A stretch of 64,000 nucleotides of DNA from Sodalis sp. dw_96. GTDB taxonomy: Bacteria > Pseudomonadota > Gammaproteobacteria > Enterobacterales > Enterobacteriaceae. A model generated the notes under the pieces. That model worked only from the letters and a program-made list of their open reading frames with translations. It did no database searches and was not told the DNA's origin. Positions 1 through 8,372 of this stretch are shown here, piece by piece. The position numbers were made by a program, and so were the translations under genes. Where the stretch lies: contig NZ_JAAVUT010000010.1 in assembly GCF_018449575.1 (NCBI RefSeq), forward strand, positions 62,001 to 126,000, read 5' to 3'. Within the stretch, counting starts at the first letter, position 1, and each line of letters begins with the position of its first letter.

Positions 1-1077
1 GTGCCGCTTATTAAATCGATAAGCCAGTATTAAGGCCATGATAAGGAGCAATATCGGCGGAGTAAGTGTCGTTAATGGGACGTTGAGGGAAAATAGCAAT
101 CCCAGGTTAACGATGATTTGGTAGCTGATGTATGTGAGTAGCCCAACAATTACACCAACGGCTAAACGGCTTCCTAAACCTGGTGCGCGGGGGACGCTAA
201 AGGTGAATGGGATCGCTAGTAAAATCATTGCCAGGATTAAAATTGGCCGTCCCAGCTTTTGCCATAAAGCGAGCTTGAATTCGATATTGGGCTGATTGGT
301 ACTTTGTAAGTAGTTAATGTAATGATTGAGCTGCTTGATGGAAAAACTTTCACTGGGCATGGTGAGTTCTTTCAGGCTCATATGGGTGAATAGGGATTGC
401 CATTGCAAATCATCCTGTGTTGTTACAGTTTCTTTTCCATTCGCCCATTTTTTTTGATTGACGCCATGTAGAACCCACATCCCATTATCAAGAATGGAGG
501 CTCTTTCCGCATAAATATAAGACTCCAGAGAAAGGTCGGGCTTGTAGTGAAATATCTCAATGCCTATCGGTTGATTATGTTCATCCAAGGTCTTTACCGT
601 AACAAATTCACTGTTGCGTCTGGCCCACAGGATGTTCCCGGTGCTAACGTTATTCTCCCCTTGGGCAACGGCGGTCTCCTTAAGTTGAAATGCGCGTTGC
701 TGCAAGGGAGAAGCAACCCACTCATCAAGTGCGCCTAATGATAGGGTCAACATTAGACCTGAATATAAAATGACCAAAGAAATTTTGAAGATTGAAAAGC
801 CGCTTATGCGCATCGCTGTTAATTCTAGCGTCTTCGAGAGTTGCCCAAGCCCCACGATACCGCCGAGTAGCGCAATAAAAGGGCCCAAATCGATCAGGTA
901 TCTGGGTATTGTCATTAACACGACCATCAGGGCCTGTGTCCAACGGTATCCGTGGGCGCTTACATCATCGAGTTCGTTGATAAAGTCGAAGGTTGTAAAA
1001 AGCGGGATTAACAATCCCGCAGCGGCTGCGAATCCCAAAAAGACGTTACGAATGATATAGCGACTGAAGATGTTCAT
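1..1077 (-). CDS. LptG-family permease, 3' end cut by window edge
   Basis: The reading frame starts at the ATG at 1077 and is still open at base 1 (359 codons, so nearly complete against about 360 residues for LptG). The product starts MNIFSRYIIRN, has an N-terminal membrane segment, a second hydrophobic hairpin (GPFIALLGGIVGLG), a hydrophilic periplasmic part and a hydrophobic C-terminal third containing GRPILILAMILLAIPF. This is the YjgP/YjgQ permease layout. Known family members pull lipopolysaccharide out of the inner membrane together with LptF and the LptB ATPase. The gene overlaps lptF by 4 bp (ATGA), so the pair is cotranscribed. It is clearly diverged from the enterobacterial housekeeping LptG, so I infer a paralogue dedicated to another lipid, probably the sphingolipid made by the neighbouring genes. 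The substrate is not shown by the sequence. Confidence 0.8.
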   Translation of the reverse strand, partial: MNIFSRYIIRNVFLGFAAAAGLLIPLFTTFDFINELDDVSAHGYRWTQALMVVLMTIPRYLIDLGPFIALLGGIVGLGQLSKTLELTAMRISGFSIFKISLVILYSGLMLTLSLGALDEWVASPLQQRAFQLKETAVAQGENNVSTGNILWARRNSEFVTVKTLDEHNQPIGIEIFHYKPDLSLESYIYAERASILDNGMWVLHGVNQKKWANGKETVTTQDDLQWQSLFTHMSLKELTMPSESFSIKQLNHYINYLQSTNQPNIEFKLALWQKLGRPILILAMILLAIPFTFSVPRAPGLGSRLAVGVIVGLLTYISYQIIVNLGLLFSLNVPLTTLTPPILLLIMALILAYRFNKRH

Positions 1078-2144
1078 CGAAACAATTTCTGCAGTAATGA
1101 GAATTCGCGAGCTATCAGAATCAATACTCCAATCGACATGAGTAGGGGGACCAACCATAACCCGGGGATAACGGGGAGAGTACCGTTGGCAACCAAGGTG
1201 CGACAGATGTTACCGCCATAAAAAATGATGGTAAATAATATAGTTAAGGGGAGCAACGTCGCAAAGCGGCCTTGGCGTGGTCTGGTGCGGCTTAAGGCGG
1301 TGGCTAGTAGCGCCATTAAAATAGCATTTATCCCGCGACTTTCCCGCCATTGCAGTTCTGCGATATCGGCAGGATCAGAAGAACGTGATAACTCCGCTGC
1401 CGACGCCGACTTACTCTTGACGTCAGGGCTCTGCTGTAGCGGTTTAAGATGTAGGTTAAGATTATCATACCTCTGCTCGGTGTCTTCCGTGCCTTTATGA
1501 TCTAGCTTATAAGCGGTACCCGAGTGCAGCATAACAGAGGGGGTGGTGGGCGAAGGATCAATAACCTCTAGTGAGTGAACTCTATAGATGGATGTTTTGC
1601 TGGCTGAGGGCGTATAAATCAGTGCGTCAGACAGGTGGTCAGAGGTTGCGTCGATATGCTCGGCCAAGATCATTCTGCCGCTATCATTGATATTGAATTT
1701 TTTCGGTAGCAGATGACTGACATCCAGTTCGGATTGTGATTGCTGTTTTAACTGATAAATTTGTGCGTAGGCCCAAGGCCTGCCATACATGGAAAGTACC
1801 GTTACCAGCATGCCAAGGGGAATGGCAAGGATCAGAACGGCTTTATAGAGCCGTAAAGGACTCGAGCCAGAAGCAAAAATTGCGGTTATTTCAGAGTCGT
1901 TATAAAGCTGGCCAAGAGCAATGGCGACTGAAACATAAAGACCAACCGGTAACAGCATCTCCAGCGCAATCAGCACCTTATACCAGACAATGTCTAATAC
2001 GGCCTGCAGGGCCAATGTGCCATTGGCCGCTTCGGTCAGGTAACGTTGGGCTGAGTAACTGGCAAAAATGAAGATGAGAAATCCAACGATGATCATCACT
2101 AACCGGCGAGTCTCGGCCATGATGTAGCGCTCAATCAAGTACAT
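1074..2144 (-). CDS. LptF-family permease, paralogue linked to the lipid cluster
   Basis: Encodes about 356 residues with the LptF plan: a first membrane helix, a helical pair around LLPVGLYVSVAIALGQLY followed by the family-typical segment NDSEITAIFASG, a periplasmic beta-jellyroll-type region, and three C-terminal membrane helices. I start at MYLIERYIMAETRR, which aligns with the family start; six extra codons upstream (to 2162) are open but unlikely. LptF pairs with LptG and LptB in the transporter that extracts lipid from the outer leaflet of the inner membrane. This copy differs strongly from the E. coli housekeeping protein except around the SEIT segment. Neighbouring ceramide-type genes suggest sphingolipid transport, which is inference. 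Confidence 0.8.
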   Translation of the reverse strand: MYLIERYIMAETRRLVMIIVGFLIFIFASYSAQRYLTEAANGTLALQAVLDIVWYKVLIALEMLLPVGLYVSVAIALGQLYNDSEITAIFASGSSPLRLYKAVLILAIPLGMLVTVLSMYGRPWAYAQIYQLKQQSQSELDVSHLLPKKFNINDSGRMILAEHIDATSDHLSDALIYTPSASKTSIYRVHSLEVIDPSPTTPSVMLHSGTAYKLDHKGTEDTEQRYDNLNLHLKPLQQSPDVKSKSASAAELSRSSDPADIAELQWRESRGINAILMALLATALSRTRPRQGRFATLLPLTILFTIIFYGGNICRTLVANGTLPVIPGLWLVPLLMSIGVLILIAREFSLLQKLFR

Positions 2145-2319
2145 ATAATACGAACACCCCACATTGCCAAGAAAGTATAGAGAATATCTGTTAAATAACG
2201 GCGGATCACCCCCTGTGTAAATGCTGGATAAGCATTCAGTTGGCTTATGTGACTGATAATCAAGCTAAGTACCGCTAATCATATAGGTGATGCCCATAAA
2301 GTAACCACCGGATGACTTT

Positions 2320-2500
2320 CTCCGGCAACGGGTTGTTGAACCGCGTTTCGCAACATTCAGCGTCAAACCCTGCTCCGTCGTGCTGTCGTAGCCGCCCGTG
2401 TTCGTCGCCCAGTTTATGGCTTATCTATCGCAGCAGTCCAGCGCGACCGTGATCCGGAGTCATCCGGCAGCCTGGCTTGCAGCTTCCGTTTGTCCACCCC
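2320..2500 (-). pseudogene. IS2-type (IS3 family) transposase OrfB fragment
   Basis: This lies in the 2145-2720 gap, which otherwise holds no gene I can support. The reverse strand reads TVALDCCDR, then a stop in place of the usual Glu, then AINWATNTGGYDSTT. That is the recognisable block of IS2-like OrfB transposases (ALDCCDRE...TGGY), followed by sequence too decayed to read. No terminal repeats are visible. It is a small relic marking past insertion between the lptFG-like operon and the divergent flippase operon. Confidence 0.55.
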
Positions 2501-2720
2501 ATCAACACCACGACATTTTGACTGTGAGCCATCTTTTGGCTGAAAGTTTACTCACTTAGTACCGTGTCCACTAATGCTACGCAGGATCAAAAACCTTTAG
2601 GTTGGCTTGGATTTGGTTTATCCTACTTCCCGGCTGATATGTATGCAAGGCGGGCTTATCCCTGCTGAGTTATTAATAACCGAGTATGGCTGAAGTAGCT
2701 AATATGGCTGGTTTTTTACC

Positions 2721-4058
2721 ATGAAGTATTGGTTTTCCGATGGTGCTTTCCGCACTATCATACGTAACTCCGCCTACTTGGGCTCCGGTAATGTGGCTAG
2801 TGCCTTGCTTGGTTTACTTGCGCTTTCCTGTGCGGGTAAGGGCATGTCCCCGGAGATGTTTGGGGTGCTCATAGTCATTCAATCGTATACGAAAGCGATC
2901 AGTGACTTTATCAAGTTTCAGACGTGGCAATTCGTGGTTCAATTTGGTACGCCTGCATTGGCGAGCCAAAACCCTCAACGATTCCGTGATGTGATTTCAT
3001 TTTCTTTCGGCTTGGATATTGCAAGCGGAGTAGTTGCAGTATTGGGGGGGATGTTGCTGCTGCCACTGCTTTCTAAATCTTTAGGGCTCGATGCGGAAAG
3101 CTTCTGGCTCGCACTGCTTTATTGCACGTTAATTCCTTCCATGACATCGTCTACCCCCACAGGCATTTTACGGGCGGTTGACCGTTTTGATTTGATTGCT
3201 ATTCAGCAGGCAATCAAGCCCTTATTGATTGCAGTCGGAAGCGTCATTGCTTTTTTTGGTAATTTAGGTTTTGCGGGTTTTGTCATCACGTGGTATGCCT
3301 CCAACTTAATTGGCGGAACGCTGTTTTGGTGGTTTGCTGCACGTGAATTGCGCCGCATGAATATTCATAACGCGTTACGACCTAGCTTATTTGAGGCTGC
3401 GCGTCAAATAAAGGGCGCCTGGAGCTTTGTATGGACAACAAACATTGCACATTCTATTTGGGCCGCTCGTAACTCGTGCAGTACAGTGTTAGTGGGTATC
3501 ATCTTGGGGCCGGCGGCTGCAGGATTGTTTAAAATTGCGATGACTTTTTTTGATGCAACAGGAACGCCGGCTAAGTTGCTGGAAAAGAGCTTTTATCCCG
3601 AGATTATGCGCTTAGACCCACGCACTAAAAGGCCATGGCTACTGGGGCTTAAATCCGCAGTTTTAGCCGGTGGCATTGGTATACTTGTTGCGCTTGTCGT
3701 TGTGGCTGTCGGGAAGCCGTTAATTTCAATTGTTTTTGGCTATAAATATCTGCAAGCATACGATTTGATTGAAATTATGCTGAGTGCCATTGTCGTGTCT
3801 ATGCTGGGCTTTCCTCAAGAGTCCTTACTGTTTATGGCGGGTAAGCAGCGGGCTTCCTTAATTGCGCAGGCGCTTGCTTCAGCTCTCTATATCCTGCTCT
3901 TGGTCCTGCTGTCCCATGCTTTTGGTGTGCAAGGCGCTGCTTTTGCTTATTTTGGGGGCCAATGTTTAGACGTGCTGTTTTCTCTCATACCGACTTTATG
4001 GGTTTACCGTCACCGCTATTTACTGGGGTTTAGTGCACCTATAGAGAGTACCAAGTGA
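2721..4058 (+). CDS. MOP-superfamily lipid/oligosaccharide flippase (Wzx-like)
   Basis: 445 residues, almost entirely hydrophobic, with about 12 predicted membrane segments and the opening SAYLGSGNVASALLGLLALS that is common at the start of polysaccharide-type flippases. Wzx/MurJ/MATE relatives move lipid-linked molecules from the cytoplasmic to the periplasmic leaflet. The ATG at 2721 follows a weak ribosome-binding region. Its stop overlaps the next gene by 4 bp (GTGA), so the two are translationally coupled. It is transcribed away from the lptFG-like pair. In this setting a role in flipping a sphingolipid or its headgroup precursor is plausible but inferred. An O-antigen or capsule flippase is the alternative, though no sugar polymerase is nearby. 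Confidence 0.75.
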   Translation: MKYWFSDGAFRTIIRNSAYLGSGNVASALLGLLALSCAGKGMSPEMFGVLIVIQSYTKAISDFIKFQTWQFVVQFGTPALASQNPQRFRDVISFSFGLDIASGVVAVLGGMLLLPLLSKSLGLDAESFWLALLYCTLIPSMTSSTPTGILRAVDRFDLIAIQQAIKPLLIAVGSVIAFFGNLGFAGFVITWYASNLIGGTLFWWFAARELRRMNIHNALRPSLFEAARQIKGAWSFVWTTNIAHSIWAARNSCSTVLVGIILGPAAAGLFKIAMTFFDATGTPAKLLEKSFYPEIMRLDPRTKRPWLLGLKSAVLAGGIGILVALVVVAVGKPLISIVFGYKYLQAYDLIEIMLSAIVVSMLGFPQESLLFMAGKQRASLIAQALASALYILLLVLLSHAFGVQGAAFAYFGGQCLDVLFSLIPTLWVYRHRYLLGFSAPIESTK

Positions 4059-4891
4059 CTAATAGCAACGAATGGAAAAAATTCTCACCTGAAACGGTGC
4101 AGTTATTATTTACTGCGGTGGATGTGGACGACATCGTTGATGAGCATGCCAGCCTACCACCATTTATTGATTTGCAATGCTCCCAAGAAAATATTCGGAA
4201 CAATTACGCATTGTGTCTGCAGTTTTGGGAGGACGGTTTTACCCGGGTGGAGCTGCTGCGCTTAGTGCATAAGCTATTAAAAGGGGGTGACTTATCTGCG
4301 ACAGAACGAATGCAATACAAATATATTCGCTCACGCTATAAGCATTTACGCTTCGCCCAACGGCTTTATAGTAGAAAGCATCAATCCAGCCTTTTGTTTC
4401 ACCATACGACCGTATTACTTGGGCACTTTCAAGATGCTTTTCGTAACGGAAAAAAAGATACCATTATGTTTTACGGCAAGATTCTGCGTATTTATCTAAG
4501 CATGCCGGTTTGGATGCTGGCGCATTATGCTTTACGTCATACCTGCTTAGATAGGGATAATGGGTTTATTGCGTATCGTCAAGAGCAAATGCGAACGTTA
4601 CGGACACTTATAGCGAAGCCCCTGCTGACAGGAAGGGAATTCCATGGCGTGCGCAAAGTTATTAGCCAGCAAGTATCTTATTATGACACGTTAAGATCTA
4701 TTGAACCGAGCAACCAGGATGCCTATAGGATTTCCAGATTTTTAGCGAATATAAACGGATTAATGGGAGATCGGCATGATGAGATGGTGGCGGATAAGCT
4801 GGCGGGGCGCAAGCCCTATGACGAACCTGCTCTGTTGGATATAAATATACGCCAGCGTTTGGAATTGCTCCTCGCACGTTATCCATTGTAA
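4055..4891 (+). CDS. hypothetical protein coupled to the flippase
   Basis: 278 residues starting with GTG inside the flippase stop codon (GTGA overlap). I do not recognise the family. The protein looks soluble and mostly helical, with no signal peptide and no membrane segment. It is rich in Arg, Tyr and Leu, with clusters such as RYKHLRFAQRLYSRK and YDTLRSIEPSNQDAYRISRF. The tight coupling argues that it works with the flippase, perhaps as a cytoplasmic partner. A short antisense frame at its 3' end (4698-4943) is a shadow. Confidence 0.65.
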   Translation: MTNSNEWKKFSPETVQLLFTAVDVDDIVDEHASLPPFIDLQCSQENIRNNYALCLQFWEDGFTRVELLRLVHKLLKGGDLSATERMQYKYIRSRYKHLRFAQRLYSRKHQSSLLFHHTTVLLGHFQDAFRNGKKDTIMFYGKILRIYLSMPVWMLAHYALRHTCLDRDNGFIAYRQEQMRTLRTLIAKPLLTGREFHGVRKVISQQVSYYDTLRSIEPSNQDAYRISRFLANINGLMGDRHDEMVADKLAGRKPYDEPALLDINIRQRLELLLARYPL

Positions 4892-4991
4892 GTTTGTCGC
4901 CGGTTGAAAGGCGTTGTGGATTTGCTCCTGCTAAAATGGACATGGTTGATTAGCCGCTGACATAACCTATTAACAATGGACGTCAGGATTT

Positions 4992-5549
4992 CTATTTACT
5001 CAGCAATTTTTGCAATAGGGTAATCACCTGATTCACTTCCTCAGGCGTCAGGGCGCCATCTTTTGCCCACTGAATGCGTCCGTCTTTATCCAGCACCACA
5101 ATTGTTGAACTCTCTTTATCCAGTTGCCAGGCTTTGCGGGCCAGACCATTGCTGTCGACGATAAATTGCGCCCAAGGATAGCGCTTTTTGTTTTTCTCGA
5201 TTTTACCGCGCACGAACATGCCGGAGCCTGGAATCGCATCGTCCGTGTTGACGATGGTGGTGGGTTGAAAGCGGTCATTCGGAAAATTCGCATCCTCAAT
5301 GGCTTTGATTAGCATTGAATTTTTCTTTTTTGCGGCGGTGCGCCCGGCGATGTGCTGCATGACGCGGACCTTTCCTTCCAGCTGTGAGCTATTCCAGTGT
5401 TTATAGCCAAACTTATCATTATCTAGAACTAACTCTCCTCGGTCCGCAATGTCTACCGGCGCGACACGTTGGCCGTCGATAAAGTTATGCGCAAAGGCCA
5501 TCAGTGGCAACAAGAGAAGGAAAAAGCTCAGTAGCCTACGTAACATCAT
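4992..5549 (-). CDS. ytfJ: YtfJ family periplasmic protein
   Basis: 185 residues with a clear signal peptide (MMLRRLLSFFLLLLPLMAFA, cleavage before HNF). The mature protein closely follows E. coli YtfJ as I remember it, including GQRV.PV.I.DRGELVLD, GKVRV.QHIAGRT, TTIVNTDDAIPGSGMFVR and SS..VVLDKDGR.QWAKDGALTPEEV. YtfJ has a thioredoxin-like fold but lacks a CxxC pair; its function is unknown. The start may be either of two adjacent ATG codons. It is a core enterobacterial gene and the best single taxonomic marker in the left part of the window. It appears as an island of core sequence between two parts of the lipid cluster. Confidence 0.93.
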   Translation of the reverse strand: MMLRRLLSFFLLLLPLMAFAHNFIDGQRVAPVDIADRGELVLDNDKFGYKHWNSSQLEGKVRVMQHIAGRTAAKKKNSMLIKAIEDANFPNDRFQPTTIVNTDDAIPGSGMFVRGKIEKNKKRYPWAQFIVDSNGLARKAWQLDKESSTIVVLDKDGRIQWAKDGALTPEEVNQVITLLQKLLSK

Positions 5550-5749
5550 GATATTTATTATTTTTACAGGTAGTCAGAAGACTTGCGCGGGCGGCAAGCC
5601 GGTAACCCCGCGCCGCTTCAACACGACGGCGTTTCATATCAAGGCTCCATTGCCCCCTGTAGATTTTCAATATGGGTGATTAAGTTCGTTTGCGTGCTTT
5701 GCTGCCCATGATTGACCCATGAGCAGCATGAATACTGCTTTGCGCGGTA

Positions 5750-6922
5750 TCAATTTTTCAGTCCGGCAAAGGCCTGGATAATTGCGTCGATTTGTTCTTC
5801 GCTGTGCGCTGCATTGACGCTGCAGCGTAACAGCGTAATGTCCACCGGTGCTGCTGGTGGTAACACGAGGTTTACATAAACACCCTTTGCTATCAGGTCA
5901 CGCCAGAGACTCAGACCGCCTTCTTTCGAGCCAATCATGACAGGAACGACCGGGCTGATGCGTGGCCCTAGCTCGTAGCCGAGCTTAGCAAGACCTTGAT
6001 AGAGTCTATGTGCGTTGCTCCAAAGTTTTTCGCGTAGCTCTGGGTGTTGCGCAATGATTCTTAACGAGGAGCGCACAGTGGCGATGCATGATGGCGATGG
6101 TGACGCGGTAAAAATGTAAGGGCGGCTGCGGTAGCGTAGAACTTCCATTGCTTCAGCGCCCACTGCAAAGCCGCCGATGGAGGCTAAGCTCTTGCTGAAA
6201 GTGCCCAGTACAATATCTACATCTTGCTCAACGCCCAGCTCTTCAGCAAGGCCTCGACCTTTAGCGCCCATAACACCGAAAGAATGGGCTTCATCTACCA
6301 ATAAATAACCGCCAAGGCGTCGTTTGATGTCGACAATTTCGACTAGCGGAGCAACATCGCCCAGCATGCTATAAATACCTTCAACGATAATTATCGCGCC
6401 TCGCGCACGCTCGCCCAGACGTACCATGCGGCGTTCCAGATCTTGGGCATCATTGTGACGAAAACGAATAATTTGCGCGCCGCCTAGGGCACAACCGTCA
6501 TAGATGCTTGAGTGGCAGTCTGCGTCTATCAATGCGACGGCGCTAGGATCGGCAAGCGTGCTGATGATACCCAGGTTAGCTGTATAGCCAGTAGAGAATA
6601 CGATGGCAGTGGGCCGGTCAAAAAAAACAGACAGCTCTTGCTCTAAAGTAAGGTGCGAGCCATAGCTACCGTTAGCCATGCGTGACCCGGTAGTCCCGGT
6701 GCCTTGGGCTGCTAATGCAGCTTGGCCGTCCGCTATAGCTTGAGCATTGAAGGTGAGGCCCAGGTAGTTATTTGTGCCTGCCAGAATAATCTTCTGATTG
6801 CCAATGCGTCCTTCAGTTGCTGAGTAGATCTCGTCAATGCAGGTGCCAAATGGGTTTAGGCCGGATGTTTGGAATTGCACTCGTTCCTCGGCAAGGCGTG
6901 CAAATTTATCATAAAGGCCCAT
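5750..6922 (-). CDS. spt: serine palmitoyltransferase-like alpha-oxoamine synthase
   Basis: 390 residues of the alpha-oxoamine synthase family (PLP enzymes: SPT, KBL, BioF, HemA). Visible motifs are the substrate loop GTNNYLGL, TGYTANLG, the PLP-binding DEAHSFGVMG, and the Schiff-base lysine in GTFSKSLASIGGF. I choose the ATG at 6922, which has a GGAGG sequence just upstream and overlaps the ACP stop by 14 bp, over the longer frame to 6952. SPT condenses serine with a long acyl thioester to 3-ketosphinganine. The ACP directly upstream and the acyl ligase further up match sphingolipid loci in which SPT uses acyl-ACP. KBL or BioF is the alternative by family, but the neighbourhood contains neither threonine nor biotin genes. 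Confidence 0.85.
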   Translation of the reverse strand: MGLYDKFARLAEERVQFQTSGLNPFGTCIDEIYSATEGRIGNQKIILAGTNNYLGLTFNAQAIADGQAALAAQGTGTTGSRMANGSYGSHLTLEQELSVFFDRPTAIVFSTGYTANLGIISTLADPSAVALIDADCHSSIYDGCALGGAQIIRFRHNDAQDLERRMVRLGERARGAIIIVEGIYSMLGDVAPLVEIVDIKRRLGGYLLVDEAHSFGVMGAKGRGLAEELGVEQDVDIVLGTFSKSLASIGGFAVGAEAMEVLRYRSRPYIFTASPSPSCIATVRSSLRIIAQHPELREKLWSNAHRLYQGLAKLGYELGPRISPVVPVMIGSKEGGLSLWRDLIAKGVYVNLVLPPAAPVDITLLRCSVNAAHSEEQIDAIIQAFAGLKN

Positions 6923-7169
6923 CGGTGCCCTCCATGTGTGGGAGTAGGGCATCCAATAACTGCTCAGGTGTTCTAACGTTTAACAAGATATTTATCGGGA
7001 TTGAAATATCTAATTTGTCTTCTAACATCATCAACAGGCTCATCACTTTTATGGACTCCAGGCCAAGATCATTGACGAGATCGCTTTCCGGCTTTATCTC
7101 TTGATCGCCTTCGACCATACCCTGTAAGCACTCAAGGATATAATCCATCATAATTTCACGATTTAGCAT
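6909..7169 (-). CDS. acyl carrier protein dedicated to the sphingolipid locus
   Basis: About 86 residues from the ATG at 7169, which has an AGGTGGG sequence upstream; a longer GTG-started frame to 7217 would overlap the previous gene. The motif NDLGLESIKVMSL contains the Ser that carries phosphopantetheine (LGLES instead of the FabD-pathway LGADS). Pairing of a private ACP with SPT and an acyl-ACP ligase is known from Caulobacter ceramide synthesis. Its 3' end overlaps the spt start by 14 bp, so translation is coupled. Confidence 0.85.
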   Translation of the reverse strand: MLNREIMMDYILECLQGMVEGDQEIKPESDLVNDLGLESIKVMSLLMMLEDKLDISIPINILLNVRTPEQLLDALLPHMEGTDGPL

Positions 7170-7200
7170 AGAATCTTTGACCCACCTAATATCAAGATAA

Positions 7201-8118
7201 TCAAAATAGTCCTTCACGTAGGGCGCGTTCCAAACTTATCTGGGGAGACCAGTTAATATATTCAGACAAGCTTTGATTGCTTGCAGACCAGTCTTGATGT
7301 GTTAATTCGCGGATTTTGCTGTGGGTTAGCATCGGTTCTTTTCTTGCTAAACAGTTCAATAGCATGCTGATATCGGCAATAACTTTGAGCAAAGCTAAAG
7401 GTATTCCGATTAACCGCACAGGACCATTACGCACTGCAGCGCCTATTTCTTGTAAGCGCTTCCAATTATAACCACCTGCAATACCGTCGCAGAGTTCATA
7501 GGGATGTGCTGGCGGTTGCTCGACCATTAACCATTGGCTGACGGCTTCAGCTAAATCGCTCACATGAAGGAACGATAGCTGTGCTTCAGGCGCGCCAAGC
7601 CGAGGGAGTACTCCGCGCAAGAGCCAGCTAAATAAGGGTTTTAACTCCTTATCGCCCGGCCCATACACCGCCGTCGGGCGAAAAATCCCCAGGGAAATAT
7701 TCGAGGCCATGGTGATTAATTGCTGTTCGGCAACATATTTTGACTTCGCGTACCAAGACAGTTCAGGATGACGGGCGGCAAGAGAAGACATGAACAAGAA
7801 ACGCTTGCAACTGCCGCTTTCTTTGGCAGCCCGCATGAGGCGTAAGCTGCCTGTGACATTACAGCGGGTAAAGGTTTCCTCCGTGTGCCCGCGAACCTGA
7901 CCTGCACAATGGACGACATGAGTAGCGCCGCTTACCAACTCCGAGAGAGAGATTTGATCTTCTAGTGCACCATGAACCCAAGCGAAATTGTTGTTAGTTG
8001 AGGCTTTACGTGCGGTTCTGGTTAAAGCCCGCACTGTAAAACCGTGTGAGAGCAGATTTTCGGCGATATGCTTACCGATAAAACCTGTTACACCTGTAAC
8101 CGCAACCGTTCTTGTCAT
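7201..8118 (-). CDS. NAD-dependent epimerase/dehydratase family, CerR-like reductase
   Basis: 305 residues of the extended short-chain dehydrogenase fold. The N-terminal Rossmann motif is TGVTGFIGKHI, and the catalytic pair is YxxxK in SWYAKSKYVAE. In Caulobacter a protein of this family encoded next to spt and acp (CerR) is needed for ceramide synthesis and is thought to reduce the 3-keto group. Gene order here (acyl ligase, this gene, acp, spt, all on one strand) fits the same role. The first 130 bp of this gene are present as a second decayed copy just upstream (8190-8335). A sugar epimerase is the alternative by fold alone. Confidence 0.8.
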   Translation of the reverse strand: MTRTVAVTGVTGFIGKHIAENLLSHGFTVRALTRTARKASTNNNFAWVHGALEDQISLSELVSGATHVVHCAGQVRGHTEETFTRCNVTGSLRLMRAAKESGSCKRFLFMSSLAARHPELSWYAKSKYVAEQQLITMASNISLGIFRPTAVYGPGDKELKPLFSWLLRGVLPRLGAPEAQLSFLHVSDLAEAVSQWLMVEQPPAHPYELCDGIAGGYNWKRLQEIGAAVRNGPVRLIGIPLALLKVIADISMLLNCLARKEPMLTHSKIRELTHQDWSASNQSLSEYINWSPQISLERALREGLF

Positions 8119-8372
8119 TGCACAAAACCTGCTGACCCTATCTGCGAGCTGATTGATTTAGTAAAATAACGTTTCTTTAATTATTGTTTGAGTCTTTACG
8201 TGCGGTTCTGGTTAATGCTCCGTACGGTAACAACCGCGTCAGACAGATTTCGGCGATGTAGTGCTTACGGATAAAACCTGACCCACCTGTCACCGTGGCC
8301 GCTCTTGTTATTGCGCATAACCGGTTGATCGCACCTGAAGATTGATTATTCGGTAAGGTAACGCTTCTTAGC
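7987..8372. repeat. decayed tandem duplication of the epimerase/ligase junction
   Basis: Two copies of about 190 bp lie side by side: 7987-8181 and 8179-8372. Each contains the 5' end of the epimerase gene, the intergenic space and the 3' end of the acyl ligase gene. Copy 1 keeps the working epimerase start and a broken ligase end. Copy 2 keeps the working ligase end and a frameshifted epimerase start. Shared blocks include TTTACGTGCGGTTCTGGTTAA and GATAAAACCTG. The space between the two genes was therefore made by duplication and then drift. Confidence 0.85.

Noticed and set aside
1..2144. Housekeeping lptF/lptG of the organism
   Set aside because: Sequence divergence from enterobacterial LptFG and the neighbouring ceramide-type genes make a paralogue more likely; genome context would decide.
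5750..6922. Biotin (BioF) or threonine (KBL) enzyme
   Set aside because: Family motifs are shared, but a dedicated ACP, an acyl-ACP ligase and a ceramide synthase-like gene fit SPT much better.
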